Below, one piece after another: positions 63,908-64,000 of a stretch of DNA of 64,000 nt. A program made the translations under genes and the position numbers. Position 1 is the stretch's first letter, and every line of letters starts with the position of its first letter. A model generated the notes under the pieces. It saw only the letters and a list, made by a program, of their open reading frames with translations. It did no database searches and had not been told where the DNA came from. Origin of the DNA: Nitrospirota bacterium. Its GTDB lineage: Bacteria > Nitrospirota > Thermodesulfovibrionia > UBA6902. The DNA lies in assembly GCA_016214845.1 (NCBI GenBank), contig JACRMS010000018.1, positions 1 through 64,000 on the forward strand. Direction: 5' to 3'.

Positions 63908-64000
63908 TGGGAATCCCGCCTCCTGTTATATAATATTTCCGCGAAATAGGGAAGTCTCGCAACCAGCGCGGAGCCGGGCTTGTTGATATTTCCTGGTGAA

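Overview
This 64-kb window is a chromosomal segment from a Gram-negative, mid-GC bacterium. It encodes an outer-membrane-type efflux system, several lipoproteins, a PEP-CTERM protein, a meso-diaminopimelate-type MurE (DNPR motif), a PilT-family ATPase and selenocysteine use. Gene content and order (recA-pilT-recX, a complete mra/mur/fts cluster, PEP-CTERM sorting, selenoproteins, many short inverted repeats between genes) suggest Nitrospirota or a neighbouring deltaproteobacterial-type lineage. The phylum is an inference only. I saw no rRNA, tRNA, CRISPR array, transposase or prophage.

Layout. 1-3.5 kb: the start of a gene running off the left edge, a truncated MscS channel remnant, a frameshifted HMA metal-binding protein, and a tightly overlapping three-gene cassette (MshEN-like, von Willebrand A, membrane coiled coil). 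3.7-9.2 kb: an extended nucleoside diphosphate kinase, malate dehydrogenase, a PEP-CTERM protein, a 59-aa Cys-rich protein, a selenocysteine-containing selD, a HEAT-repeat protein and scpA. 9.3-14.2 kb, minus strand: a frameshifted PAP2 phosphatase, recX, pilT/U, recA, thpR, pgpA and an OsmC protein. 14.6-24.3 kb: a Lon-like protease, a HAD phosphatase, a tRNA methyltransferase-like enzyme, hsp20 with a possible SD-masking hairpin, an MFS/spermidine-synthase fusion, an orphan IF2 C-terminal-domain protein and a Xer recombinase.

24.5-43.5 kb is the division and cell-wall cluster mraZ-rsmH-ftsL-ftsI-murE-murF-mraY-murD-ftsW-murG-murC-murB-ddl-ftsQ-ftsA-ftsZ, all on the plus strand. It has a clear sigma-70 promoter and a three-copy MraZ operator in front. 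These genes make UDP-MurNAc-pentapeptide and lipid II, flip and polymerise it at the septum, and build the Z ring. The cluster is peppered with short dispersed inverted repeats. Several are translated in frame inside murE and murD, or form the C-terminus of murC.

43.6-64 kb: a sensor histidine kinase, proS, a TetR-MFP-RND-TolC efflux operon with a promoter/operator, a SurA/PpiC-type isomerase, a YajQ-family protein, a cysE-cysS gene fusion, a large exported glycoside-hydrolase-like protein with dockerin-like repeats and an odd membrane/lipobox insert, small lipoprotein and hypothetical genes, a candidate new selenoprotein (in-frame UGA followed by a bSECIS-like hairpin), an EF-hand protein and glutamate dehydrogenase.

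The strongest unusual signals are the candidate selenoprotein at 61207-61968, the CysE-CysS fusion, the IF2-derived orphan protein, the repeat elements translated within essential mur genes, the interrupted fibronectin-like domain, and the MshEN/VWA/coiled-coil cassette.
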